Below, in pieces: positions 17,223 to 26,051 of a stretch of DNA of 43,284 nucleotides. The first letter of the stretch is position 1. Every line of letters begins with the position of its first letter. The DNA is from an uncultured Oscillospiraceae bacterium (GTDB taxonomy: Bacteria; Bacillota; Clostridia; Oscillospirales; Oscillospiraceae). The notes under the pieces were generated by a model. That model did not search any database. It saw only the letters and a program-made list of their open reading frames with translations, and had not been told where the DNA came from. The stretch lies in assembly GCA_947588955.1 (NCBI GenBank), contig CANPYX010000020.1:1-43284 (forward strand), written 5' to 3'. The translations under genes were made by a program, and so were the position numbers.

Positions 17223-17305
17223 TTCCCCAAAAGGAGAAAAACCTTTTGTCGCAGTTCCCCGCCGTAGGGACCGATGGTCCAATTGACCAGAGCGTGAATT
17301 TTTCC

Positions 17306-17581
17306 CTATTTTCTCAAATCTTCGGCGATAAGCTGAAGATGTGTGATTTGTAAATTTGTTAGTCCATCCACATTGAGCGTCCGCCCCTCCTCGCGGCCAA
17401 GGAGATAATCTGTCGAAACCCCAAAGACGTCGGCAAGCCGGATAAGCAAGTCTATTGAAGGCATAATATTCCCGTTCTCCCAGTTGGAAACGCTCTGTTT
17501 GCTGACACCCACCGCGTTGCCCAGCTCCTTTTGATTTATGCCGCGCTCCAGCCGCAGCTGCCGTATCCTTTTGTCAAGCAT
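17306..17581 (-). CDS. XRE-family transcriptional regulator
   Basis: A 91-aa protein with a helix-turn-helix of the Cro/CI type covering about residues 4-60 (RQLRLERGINQKELGNAVGV, then SKQSVSNWENG and a YLLGRE end). The short C-terminal tail (about 25 residues) has no recognisable ligand domain. It is divergent from a pair of small membrane-protein genes and probably represses them and itself through the operators between the genes. Confidence 0.92.
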   Translation of the reverse strand: MLDKRIRQLRLERGINQKELGNAVGVSKQSVSNWENGNIMPSIDLLIRLADVFGVSTDYLLGREEGRTLNVDGLTNLQITHLQLIAEDLRK

Positions 17582-17596
17582 AAACCGTCCCTCCGC

Positions 17597-17682
17597 GTCA
17601 AATATTTCAATACATCTTTACGCTAATTCTTGACAAACAAAAAATATTATAGTATTGTAATATTTGACCAAAGGTCAAAATA
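17597..17682. promoter_or_regulatory. divergent promoters and XRE operator candidates
   Basis: The plus promoter is TTGACA (17630-17635), 17 bases, TATTGT (17653-17658). A minus promoter for XRE may use the overlapping TTGTCA with TATTGA 18 bases on. Three half-sites of one motif surround them: GTCAAATATT (17597-17606), AATATTTGAC (17659-17668, its exact reverse complement) and GGTCAAA (17673-17679). The last two make a palindrome TTTGACC-AAA-GGTCAAA right after the plus -10 box, a classic repressor position. Confidence 0.65.
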
Positions 17683-17701
17683 CATAAAAGGAGATCTTCA
17701 T

Positions 17702-18046
17702 ATGTTCAGGAAATTATTTGGCGAAACGGATGAGGAACAGTTGGCGTATCTGCAAAAGAAAGTAATCATAACTGCTGTATGTGCTGTTTTGGATATAGCT
17801 GTACACATTTTTGCACAAGGTATATTGTTTTTGCCTTTATGTTGTTATTATTGGGGGTGGGGGGTCATAAGAACATACTTTGGTATAACCACCTTTGGCG
17901 CTATATTCAGTAGAAACGTCGTAGTTGGCGCCTTAATCATAGGTGTCTTTCTTGTTTTGGGCGGGATTGTTGGCGCTGTTATTATGACCCTCGGTGTCGG
18001 AAGATATATCTTTTTGAAGGTCAAGTACGCAAAGGCGGCGCAGTGA
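17702..18046 (+). CDS. small membrane protein of unknown function
   Basis: A 114-aa protein with a charged N-terminus (MFRKLFGETDEEQLAYLQKK) and three hydrophobic segments at about 21-39, 41-60 and 73-100, ending in a basic tail. I do not recognise a characterised family. The ATG at 17702 has AGGAG nine bases before it; an in-frame extension to 17630 passes through the promoter and is rejected. Codon use is more AT-rich than that of neighbouring genes, which hints at acquisition by transfer. Confidence 0.78.
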   Translation: MFRKLFGETDEEQLAYLQKKVIITAVCAVLDIAVHIFAQGILFLPLCCYYWGWGVIRTYFGITTFGAIFSRNVVVGALIIGVFLVLGGIVGAVIMTLGVGRYIFLKVKYAKAAQ

Positions 18047-18047
18047 C

Positions 18048-18608
18048 ATGAGAGATTATGACGATCCCGGCAACGACAGCGGCTGGACGTGGTCTCACGG
18101 CATTATAATTTTCAGCGGGGAGTGGACATGGCTTGCGATGCTTCTGCTCATGGCCGTTCCTTTCGCGCTGTTTCTCTTTTTTATGGAAAAAGCCGCGCTC
18201 TTTTTCGCGCGGCATGTAATCATTATTGGTGTTGTCTATCTTCTCGCGTCCTTGGCTCTTGCCGCCGCAATATATCTTCCTAAAGGGAAACGGTGGCGAG
18301 CCCCCGGTTTTGCGGCGGTACTTTTGACGACTGTGCCGACATTCTTGGCATTAACATTTTACCTTGTTCCTTTCGAGGTACTGGACCCCGGTTTTGACGC
18401 GGTTTTTGACTTTTTCCTAATTATGCTGCCTTTTCTTGGCGGGGCCATACTGCTCATCTCCATATCCAGATATCTCAATAACAGCCTTACGCACCTTGCA
18501 ATCGCGGCGGTCTATTTTGTCCTGTGTCTTTTGCTCCTGCGTGCTGCTGTTTCGACAGAGAGTGACATCATATCTTCAGAGTCGCTCAAAGCTCTATACG
18601 GTCTATAA
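18048..18608 (+). CDS. polytopic membrane protein of unknown function
   Basis: A 186-aa protein with an acidic, aromatic N-terminus (MRDYDDPGNDSGWTW) and about five hydrophobic segments. No family is recognised. Its ATG follows the previous stop by one base, so the two genes are translationally coupled and their products may form a complex. Both sit under the XRE-linked promoter. Confidence 0.75.
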   Translation: MRDYDDPGNDSGWTWSHGIIIFSGEWTWLAMLLLMAVPFALFLFFMEKAALFFARHVIIIGVVYLLASLALAAAIYLPKGKRWRAPGFAAVLLTTVPTFLALTFYLVPFEVLDPGFDAVFDFFLIMLPFLGGAILLISISRYLNNSLTHLAIAAVYFVLCLLLLRAAVSTESDIISSESLKALYGL

Positions 18609-18636
18609 AAAATCCCCCGGAGCATTCGCTCCGGGG
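18607..18636 (-). terminator. terminator of the polysaccharide deacetylase gene
   Basis: CCCCGGAGC (18615-18623) and GCTCCGGGG (18628-18636) form a perfect 9-bp stem with a 4-base loop. The T-run lies on the minus strand (from 18612 down), so it ends the minus-strand deacetylase transcript, although it overlaps the last bases of the convergent gene. Confidence 0.85.
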
Positions 18637-18676
18637 CACTCAGTTTGTGAAAGAACTGATTCAATCATCCTCTTTT

Positions 18677-19708
18677 TCAGCTTATCGACCGGTAGTTGAA
18701 CATCACGGGCTTTGTGTCGGGGGTCAGGGCGGCGAAGGTGTAGCCCTTCTCCCGAAGCTTTTCTATGAGATGGGGCAGGGCGCGGGCGGTGGTGGTGCGG
18801 GCGGAGGAGTCGTGCATAAGCACCACGCCCCGGGCCACATTCCCGGCGCTCAGCACGTTGGAGATTATGTCCTCCACCGGCAGAGGCGTCTTTGTGGCGT
18901 CCTGGGCCGACATGTTCCAGTCGCAGGGCACAAAGCCCCGGCGGAGCATTTCGCTTATGATGTCCTGATATATGCCGTAGTCGTAGCTGTTCAGACTGCC
19001 GCCGGGGAAGCGGAAGTAGGTGGGGGCGGTGCCGGTCTCGTCCCTTATGAGCGTGAAGACCTTGTACATATCGTCAAGAAACGCCTCCACGCTGGTGTAT
19101 ATTTTCTTATAGTCATGGGACCATGAGTGCATACCCACCGTATGCCCCGCGTCCGCGATCGCCTTCAACCGGCTTTTGTTCGCCTCGCCTGCGCGACCGA
19201 CAATAAAGAATGTGGCCTTTATCCCCTCGCTCTCCAGCGTCTTGAGTATCTCGTCCGTCCTGGCTGAGGGGCCGTCGTCGAAGGTGAGGTATACCGTCTT
19301 GTCCGGCGCCTGAGAGGCGTCAAGGGGCTGAGGGGCGTAAAAATCCGGGTAGAGCGTCTGGTATTCCGGTCCGTCCGGGTCAAAACGGAAGGGCTGGCTC
19401 AGCTCCCGGATTTTCGCCTGTGCCTCCTCAAGGGCGTTCTCCGCCTCCTCAAGCCTCCCCTCAAGCCCGTCTCTCTCCGCGCCCAGAGCGTCAAGCCGCG
19501 TCTTGAGCTCATCACACTCCTCCCGGTACGACGCCTTTGAGCTTTCAAGCTCGGCGGTGAGATCCTTCATCGCCTCGTCGGTCCGGGCAAGAGCCCTTTG
19601 CGCCTCTTTCAGCTCATTGTCCCTCGCCACGGCAAAATATGTGGGCACGGAGGCAAGCATCACGGCGGCAAGCACCGCGGCGGCGACCTTCAAAATGTTC
19701 TTCCTCAT
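18677..19708 (-). CDS. membrane-anchored polysaccharide (peptidoglycan) deacetylase
   Basis: A 343-aa protein with an N-terminal membrane anchor (about residues 6-27), a coiled coil rich in Leu, Glu and Arg (about 32-92) and a NodB domain (about 127-330). Catalytic motifs are complete: TFDDGPS (metal and base Asp), HSWSHDY (metal His pair), RFPGGS and MHDSS. Such enzymes remove N-acetyl groups from cell-wall glycans outside the cell, often giving lysozyme resistance; the exact glycan is inferred. Its upstream region is taken up by the IS110 element, which may have displaced its native promoter. Confidence 0.92.
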   Translation of the reverse strand: MRKNILKVAAAVLAAVMLASVPTYFAVARDNELKEAQRALARTDEAMKDLTAELESSKASYREECDELKTRLDALGAERDGLEGRLEEAENALEEAQAKIRELSQPFRFDPDGPEYQTLYPDFYAPQPLDASQAPDKTVYLTFDDGPSARTDEILKTLESEGIKATFFIVGRAGEANKSRLKAIADAGHTVGMHSWSHDYKKIYTSVEAFLDDMYKVFTLIRDETGTAPTYFRFPGGSLNSYDYGIYQDIISEMLRRGFVPCDWNMSAQDATKTPLPVEDIISNVLSAGNVARGVVLMHDSSARTTTARALPHLIEKLREKGYTFAALTPDTKPVMFNYRSIS

Positions 19709-19790
19709 TTTCGCTTCTCTCTGTTACAATAAATTTACCCCAACTTCGTGGCAGGCGACCACGGGCGAGGGGCATCTCGTTGCCCAAGCT

Positions 19791-19970
19791 GTTAGAATGG
19801 AGAGGCAATGGTCTGACACTCACCTCCAAGAGCTGTGCGCTCGACAGAAAGTCAGTCAGCCATCCCTCCCATTCGCGGCGTTCGATTTGTGCAGGTAGAG
19901 TGCCCACACGGTACACTCGCGTCAGCAAACAGATGGAATCGGCAATTGGGAAAGATGGATCGCCATTGTA
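19791..19970 (+). ncRNA. putative bridge RNA of the IS110 element
   Basis: This non-coding stretch upstream of the recombinase folds well. A long interrupted helix pairs AATGG (19796), GAGG (19802), ATGG (19808) and CTGAC (19813-19817) in order with GTCAG (19855), CCAT (19860), CCTC (19865) and CCATT (19869-19873), bulging only on the 5' side. The enclosed loop carries a CTGT/ACAG hairpin. A second hairpin pairs GAGTG (19898-19902) with CACTC (19914-19918), and a third pairs ATGG with CCAT near 19954-19965. IS110-group elements are known to encode a bridge RNA of about 180 nt at this place. The guide loops cannot be assigned without the element ends. Confidence 0.6.
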
Positions 19971-19994
19971 ATTCTTGTTTCGGGAGGATCCCAA

Positions 19995-21224
19995 ATGTAC
20001 GCTGTAGGAGTCGATGTTTCCAATGGGAAAAGCACAGTCACCGTGCTCAAGTCAAAGCGCGAGGCCGTCATCCCCGCCTTTGACGTGACACACACCACCG
20101 AGGGGTTAGCCGCTCTGGTCGAGAAGCTGAGCGCCCTGGACGGCGAGGTCAGGATAGTCATGGAGCACACGGGCCGCTACTACGAGTCCATCGCCGCCGC
20201 CCTGCATAACGCCGGGTTCTACGTCAGCGCCGTCAACCCCCTGCTCATCAAGGGGTATAACGGCAATACGCTGACCGACAAGGCTGACGCGAAGAAGATC
20301 GCGCGCTATGCCCTTGACAATTGGGACGAATTGCGTCAATATACTCCTATGGACAACATTCGTTATGAGCTCAAAACGCTCAACCGCCAGTTCCAACTGG
20401 CCAGCAAGAACCGTACGGCCTGCTCCAACAATCTGGTCGCCCTCATGGAGCAGTCCTATCCGGGCGTGCGTTCCCTGTTCGACAGCCCCGTCAGGGCGGA
20501 CGGCAGCCAAAAATGGGTGGACTTCGCGGATACCTTTTGGCATGTGGACTGCGTGGCGAAGCTGAGCCTGAAGGTGTTCACGGAGCGTTACCGCAAGTGG
20601 TGCAAGCGACACGGCTATAATTTCAGCGAGGGAAAGGCCGCTGAGATTCACGGGAAAGCCAAGACCTTGTTTCCGCTGGTCCCAAAGACTGACGTCGCTA
20701 AGCTGATGGTCAGGGAGGCCGTGATCCAGCTCAATACTGTCTCTCGCGCTGTCGAGGTCTTTCGCGCCCAGATGAACAGCCTGGCTTCCCAGCTCCCGGA
20801 GTATGAGGCGGTCATGGGCATGACCGGCGTCGGCCCGTCTGTGGGGCCTCAGCTCATGGCTGAGATCGGGGATCTGCGCCGGTTCGAGCACCAGAAGCCT
20901 CTGGTGGCCTTCGCGGGTACGGACCCCGGCAGGAACGATTCGGGCGTCAAAGAATCCAACTCCGGCAGATCCAGCAAGCGCGGTTCTCCGTATCTGCGTA
21001 AGACCCTGTTCGTCATCATGTCGGTCCTGATTCAGCTCCGGCCCGCCGACGATCCCGTCTACCAGTTCCTCGACAAGAAGCGCTCCGAGGGCAAGCCGTA
21101 CTACGTCTACATGACCGCCGGCGGCACAAAGTTCCTCCGCATCTACTACGGCAGGGTCCGCGACTGCCTCAAGGAAAAAGGCCCCTGGGACAAGCCCGCC
21201 GAGGATACGGCCAACTCCGACTGA
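19995..21224 (+). CDS. IS110-family recombinase (transposase)
   Basis: A 409-aa DEDD recombinase. The RuvC-like N-domain shows Asp7 (AVGVDVS), Glu57 (VMEHTGRYY), Asp95 and Asp98 (TDKADAKKIARY). The C-terminal Transposase_20 domain has GMTGVGPSVGPQLMAEIGDL near residue 275 and the serine-bearing SGRSSKRGSPYLRK near 323-336, where the nucleophilic Ser of the family lies. GGGAGGA precedes the ATG. Length and motifs are complete. It would act with the bridge RNA encoded upstream to choose target and donor DNA. Confidence 0.95.
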   Translation: MYAVGVDVSNGKSTVTVLKSKREAVIPAFDVTHTTEGLAALVEKLSALDGEVRIVMEHTGRYYESIAAALHNAGFYVSAVNPLLIKGYNGNTLTDKADAKKIARYALDNWDELRQYTPMDNIRYELKTLNRQFQLASKNRTACSNNLVALMEQSYPGVRSLFDSPVRADGSQKWVDFADTFWHVDCVAKLSLKVFTERYRKWCKRHGYNFSEGKAAEIHGKAKTLFPLVPKTDVAKLMVREAVIQLNTVSRAVEVFRAQMNSLASQLPEYEAVMGMTGVGPSVGPQLMAEIGDLRRFEHQKPLVAFAGTDPGRNDSGVKESNSGRSSKRGSPYLRKTLFVIMSVLIQLRPADDPVYQFLDKKRSEGKPYYVYMTAGGTKFLRIYYGRVRDCLKEKGPWDKPAEDTANSD

Positions 21225-21475
21225 CAGCGCTCCTACATACTTCCCGTTTTTGGCTGCCCCTTCAAGACAGCCTATTTGTGTTGCCTATTTTTACCGCTGC
21301 TCTTTATTCAAGTTTTTTCACGCTGGGGGTTGACTTTTTATTTGCAGGCTTTCTGTGGGGTTTTCTTTATGATAGCTCACTTATGTATCACATATGTATA
21401 AAATCCCCGTGGATTTCGCTCCGTGGGTCAGCCCGTCCCGATTTTCCCCGGCGAATACCGGTACTGCCAATATTC
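21225..21475. other. non-coding gap holding the IS110 right end and a degenerate hairpin
   Basis: No credible gene is seen. A small hairpin GGCTG/CAGCC (21252-21272) follows the recombinase stop. An isolated TTGACT lies near 21330; if the right end is close by, it could supply a -35 box in a circularised element, but this is speculative. An imperfect hairpin at about 21403-21426 with A residues on its left may end the minus-strand anti-sigma transcript. Confidence 0.4.
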
Positions 21476-22522
21476 TCAATACTCCTCCGTCATGTTTATC
21501 TCGCCGGAGGACAAAATATGCTCGCTGTCAAAGGTCACCAGAAACTCCACATGGGCCATGGTGATGTCCTCGAATGTCTCCACTGGGAAAACCACGGCGT
21601 TCTCGGCTGTGTTCACTACCTTCGTGGCAAGAAGCTCGGTGTACTCCGCCATCTCGGTGCCTGTGGGAGTGGCGAAGGCCTGGACCTTCCAGGGCTCCCT
21701 CCCCTCCCAGCTGACGCGGACGGAACCCACGCGGTCGATAAAGTACCACCCGGCCTCGGTCTCAAGGACCTGCCCGTTCTTATCCAGGACGGTCACCTCC
21801 ACGGAGGCGTCGCTGTAAATGTCCTCCCTGCTCCTTGTGACGGCGTCGGGGCGGTTTACGAAATCGTCCGCCTCCCCGATCTCGTAGTCGTCAAAGACCG
21901 CGAAAAAGGAGCCGTCGTCTCGAAGCTCAACGGTCACCGCCTTGACGGTCTTCGCGCCGTTTTGGAATGTTATCTCCATGACGATAATATCCCGCCTAAG
22001 CTCCTCCGGGATGTCTCTTATCGAGCCGTAGTCCCCGTCCCGAAGTCTGGAGATGATGTGTTTGGGCATCCAGTCGATGACGAGAAAGCTGTACTCGCTC
22101 TCCCGCTCCCCGTATGGCACGGTAATATTCCGCGCAAAGCCGAACTCATCCCGCTGTTCGGTGAGGTCAACGAAGTTGATAAACTCGTTTTTATCCGAAA
22201 ACCTCACCGTGTCGATGTTCTCCCCCGTGAGGTAGAACATCAGTGGGTGGCCTGTGAGCTCCCCACTGTCGCTGATCTCGCCGGTGGTGAAGCTCTCGCC
22301 CGCCCCGGTCAGCTCCGTGTCCGTCCCGGCGGCATAGGCTGAGACGGTCACACCCTTTGGCGTCAGGAGGAACCACATTCCCCCGACCAGCACCGCTATC
22401 GCCAGCACAGCCGCCAGAGGACGCCAAAGCCACTGTCTCCCGCGGCGCTGTCTTGTGTATCCCGCACTCACGTGCCTGTCGGCTATGCCGCCGACGGCGT
22501 CCGATATGTATTCCCTGTTCAT
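21476..22522 (-). CDS. membrane-anchored anti-sigma-factor-like protein
   Basis: A 348-aa protein with a short cytosolic N-terminus (MNREYISDAVGGIADRHV), one membrane helix at about residues 34-52 and a large extracellular beta-rich domain. This is the layout of the anti-sigma partners of clostridial ECF sigma factors. It overlaps the sigma gene by four bases (ATGA), as expected for a regulatory pair. The extracytoplasmic domain has no family I recognise; the signal it senses is unknown. Confidence 0.8.
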   Translation of the reverse strand: MNREYISDAVGGIADRHVSAGYTRQRRGRQWLWRPLAAVLAIAVLVGGMWFLLTPKGVTVSAYAAGTDTELTGAGESFTTGEISDSGELTGHPLMFYLTGENIDTVRFSDKNEFINFVDLTEQRDEFGFARNITVPYGERESEYSFLVIDWMPKHIISRLRDGDYGSIRDIPEELRRDIIVMEITFQNGAKTVKAVTVELRDDGSFFAVFDDYEIGEADDFVNRPDAVTRSREDIYSDASVEVTVLDKNGQVLETEAGWYFIDRVGSVRVSWEGREPWKVQAFATPTGTEMAEYTELLATKVVNTAENAVVFPVETFEDITMAHVEFLVTFDSEHILSSGEINMTEEY

Positions 22523-23076
22523 ATTTCAATTCCCTCCGAAATAAGGTATTTTCGCAGCTTCTCCCGGATGCGGTGAAGCCTTACGTACAGGCTGTTGGGC
22601 GTGGCGTGAGACTCCTTTGCCAGATCCTCCACCGGGTCCGAGTACCAGTAGCGCCGCACAAAGAGGTATCTGTCACTGTCGGACAGGGAGTCCAGGAAGC
22701 TGTCCAGGAGCCCGCTCAGCTCCCGCGCGCTCAGCTGGTCCTCCAGAGAGGCGGACCCGGACATGCACTCCTCGAGCTCGTCCAGCGCCGCGTCGTATTG
22801 GGTCCTGCGCTTTTGAGCCGTGTTCCTGCGGAGGCGTTTGACAGCCAGATTCCGGGCTATCCGGTAGATATACGCCTGAAGCGGGTCCGGCTTCTTAGGC
22901 GGGATGGAGCTCCAAACGCCGAGGTACGTGTCGTTGACGCACTCCTCTATGTCCCGGAAATCTCCCAGTATGTTTCCGGCGATCCGCCGGCACCCGGCGC
23001 CGTACTTCCTCTCAAGTTCCCCAATTGCCCTCTCGGAGCGCCGGAAAAGGAGCTCGATTATCCCGGCATCCTCCAT
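22519..23076 (-). CDS. ECF-type RNA polymerase sigma factor
   Basis: A 185-aa sigma-70 family protein. Region 2 spans about residues 15-85 (IAGNILGDFRDIEECVNDTYLGVW then AYIYRIARNLAVKRLRR). Region 4 spans about 120-175 (LSDSDRYLFVRRYWY, PVEDLAKESHATPNSLYVRLHRIREKLR). It would direct RNA polymerase to a small regulon when released by the anti-sigma protein encoded next. Region 1.1 and region 3 are absent, as in all ECF factors. Confidence 0.93.
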   Translation of the reverse strand: MEDAGIIELLFRRSERAIGELERKYGAGCRRIAGNILGDFRDIEECVNDTYLGVWSSIPPKKPDPLQAYIYRIARNLAVKRLRRNTAQKRRTQYDAALDELEECMSGSASLEDQLSARELSGLLDSFLDSLSDSDRYLFVRRYWYSDPVEDLAKESHATPNSLYVRLHRIREKLRKYLISEGIEI

Positions 23077-23237
23077 GTCCCCGCACCCCTTTCCTTGTGC
23101 TTTATGAGAACATCCTCACCTTATAAATACCTTTTTCGGTTGAAATTCTTACATAGACCTATTATTTTTTATGAAAAAGTCCTTTTTTTCGTTGGAGGCC
23201 GGGAAGGCGACGTAACGCCCTCCGGTATCTTCCGCGC

Positions 23238-23274
23238 GAAAAAATGTGGGGTCCGGCGCCGCCGGAACCCACAT
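23238..23274 (-). terminator. intrinsic terminator downstream of gapA
   Basis: A 14-nt arm (23244-23257) pairs with 23261-23274 around a 3-base loop, with one mismatch. The minus-strand product ends in TTTTTT. A second, weaker stem GGGCTG/CAGCCC lies nearer the gapA stop (about 23295-23318). Confidence 0.85.
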
Positions 23275-23329
23275 TTCTTGCAGGATTTAATTTGGGCTGA
23301 AAGGCGTTTTACAGCCCCTTCAATCAGGC

Positions 23330-24466
<1,137 letters not shown>

Positions 24467-24632
24467 TCAGCCATAATTTTTTGAAACTGACAATTTTTCG
24501 TTGATTAAAAGCGAAAATTCTGTTATCATGGCGAGTGCAGGTCAAATTTGGCTGTGTTTCGTTGGCGTGTGAACCGATTAACCGGCGCGTCAACGGCATA
24601 TACATATATGTAAGGTGACGGGAGACGAACCT

Positions 24633-25739
24633 GTGTCATCTCAAATAAACAGGGAGGAGCCCAAAAGGGCGCGGGGTAAATTGGAGAGCGGTTTAGATAT
24701 TTTTGAGTGTCTTCCGGAGCCTGTTATGGCGGTCCGGGACGGCAGGGTCATTTTTGCGAACAGCTCCGCGAGGAGGCTTTTTGTGGAGCTTGCGCCCGGA
24801 ACAGATGTGTGGGGGTACTTTGACGACAGGCTTCTTGCCCACGGGACGCCCTCGGTCACCGGGGCATATTCCTCAAAGTACGGCGTATGCTCCGTATGCG
24901 CCGTGGACATGGGGCAGCTGAGGGTCCTTACCTTCAGCACATGCGGCGGCAACACCGAGCCCGCCCTGCGCAGCCTTACTGAAAGCGTCCGCTCAGGGCT
25001 TGGCACGCTCTTTGCCTCCATGTCACTGATGAACGAGCATATCCCCAATGAGTACGGTCAGGTGCTTCGATATTATATGTCAAAAAGCGATAAATCCGCC
25101 TGCATACTCGGCAGGGCGGCGGACAATTTCGCCAGGGTCTTCTGCGGCTTCGATATGGAGGCCGACCCCGCGCCGCTGGATATGGAAATGCTTGTTTCCG
25201 AGCTTGTGGACACCGTCAGGTCCCTGGTCCCCGCCTCCGCGCCCAAGATCGTCTTCACCGGCATGCGGGAGACCGTCCCCTACATGGGCGACGGGCGGCT
25301 CATTGAAATCATGCTCATGCAGCTTCTCTCAAACGGCATCAAATACTCCAGGGCGTCCTGCATAACCGTGAGTCTGCGGAGGGGGCGCGACAAGCTCACG
25401 CTCACCGTCTCCGACGACGGGCAGGGCGTGCGTCCTGAGCTTTTGCCGGATGTGTTTTCCGCCTACTCCTCCTCCGTCCGGTTCTCCGAGCCCCGCGCCG
25501 GCTCCGGACTGGGGCTGGGTATAGCCCAGATGATAGCGTCCCTCCACGGTGGAAGCGCCATAATGGAGAGCGTCTACGGTCAAGGCGCCGCCGTCACCGT
25601 AAGCCTTCCCCGCCGCGACCCCGAAAGGCCCAGGAAGGTACACCTTCAAACCGCATACCGAAACGACATATCCGTCTTCCTCATCCAGCTTTCAGATGTT
25701 ATTGACTCGGAGATCTACGAAAAACGCTGGAAAATGTAG
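24633..25739 (+). CDS. PAS-domain histidine-kinase-like ATPase without a phospho-acceptor His
   Basis: A 368-aa soluble protein: a PAS-like N-domain (about residues 20-100), a helical dimerisation-like segment (about 110-180) and a HATPase domain with N-box LLSNGIKYS, G1 SDDGQGV and G2 GSGLGLGIAQMIASLHGG. The place of the H-box (TESVRSGLGTLFASMSLMNEH) has no HE/N-LR-P motif, so it may bind ATP without autophosphorylating in the usual way. GTG at 24633 is preferred (GGGAG upstream); GTG at 24615 is an alternative. There is no adjacent response regulator. Confidence 0.78.
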   Translation: MSSQINREEPKRARGKLESGLDIFECLPEPVMAVRDGRVIFANSSARRLFVELAPGTDVWGYFDDRLLAHGTPSVTGAYSSKYGVCSVCAVDMGQLRVLTFSTCGGNTEPALRSLTESVRSGLGTLFASMSLMNEHIPNEYGQVLRYYMSKSDKSACILGRAADNFARVFCGFDMEADPAPLDMEMLVSELVDTVRSLVPASAPKIVFTGMRETVPYMGDGRLIEIMLMQLLSNGIKYSRASCITVSLRRGRDKLTLTVSDDGQGVRPELLPDVFSAYSSSVRFSEPRAGSGLGLGIAQMIASLHGGSAIMESVYGQGAAVTVSLPRRDPERPRKVHLQTAYRNDISVFLIQLSDVIDSEIYEKRWKM

Positions 25740-25750
25740 CTTCCAATTTT

Positions 25751-26050
25751 GCAAAAATCTCAAAATTCCATATTTTTCCGGCGGCATGTACGTCGGAAAA
25801 ATCACCTTTTGTTTTGCAAGTGTGCCGCCTTATGGGGTCCCCACGCAATCATGATTGCGTGGGGAGAGGAGGAGCGAAGTCCGCGCCTGAGCCCTGCCGC
25901 TTGTGGCGGGGCGAGGTTAAGCGACTTCAGCGACAACGAGCGCGCAGCGCGACAGCAGGAAGACCTCCGAGAAATGCCCGCAGGCATTTCTCGGAGGTCT
26001 TCCGCACGTTCCCCCTTCCCAAAAAGGGCAACGCCCTTTTTGGGAAAGTT
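25751..26050. repeat. modular hairpin repeat, copy 1
   Basis: A 300-bp non-coding element whose conserved blocks recur at 38324-38515. In order: a constant hairpin ATTTTTCCG/CGGAAAAAT (25772-25802); the block GCAAGTGTGCCGCC; a 26-bp perfect palindrome (25839-25864) found only in this copy; a GC-rich stretch ending GCGCGACAGCAG; a perfect 21-bp hairpin (25958-25978 with 25983-26003) with loop CGCA; CCGCACG then CCCCCTT; and a perfect 14-bp hairpin (26016-26029 with 26033-26046). It abuts the stop of the minus-strand htrA gene. The last hairpin followed by AAAGTTTTTA could also terminate plus-strand transcription. Confidence 0.85.
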
Positions 26051-26051
26051 T

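Larger units (their letters stand above)
19725..21300 (+). mobile_element. IS110-family insertion sequence (ends approximate)
   Basis: The element consists of a structured non-coding left part, one recombinase gene (19995-21224) and a short right part. IS110 elements lack terminal inverted repeats and usually make no target duplication (family knowledge), so the ends cannot be fixed by eye. The left end must lie between the deacetylase start (19708) and the stem beginning at 19796; the right end lies after 21224 and before 21476. The recombinase frame is intact, so the element may be active. Confidence 0.7.

Noticed and set aside
18607-18640. Terminator for the plus-strand membrane-protein pair
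   Set aside because: The stem has no T-run on the plus strand; its T-run is on the minus strand, so it belongs to the deacetylase gene.
25751-26050. CRISPR array or short phage-type repeats
   Set aside because: There are no regularly spaced identical repeats with unique spacers; hairpins are self-complementary units with differing arms and no cas genes are nearby.
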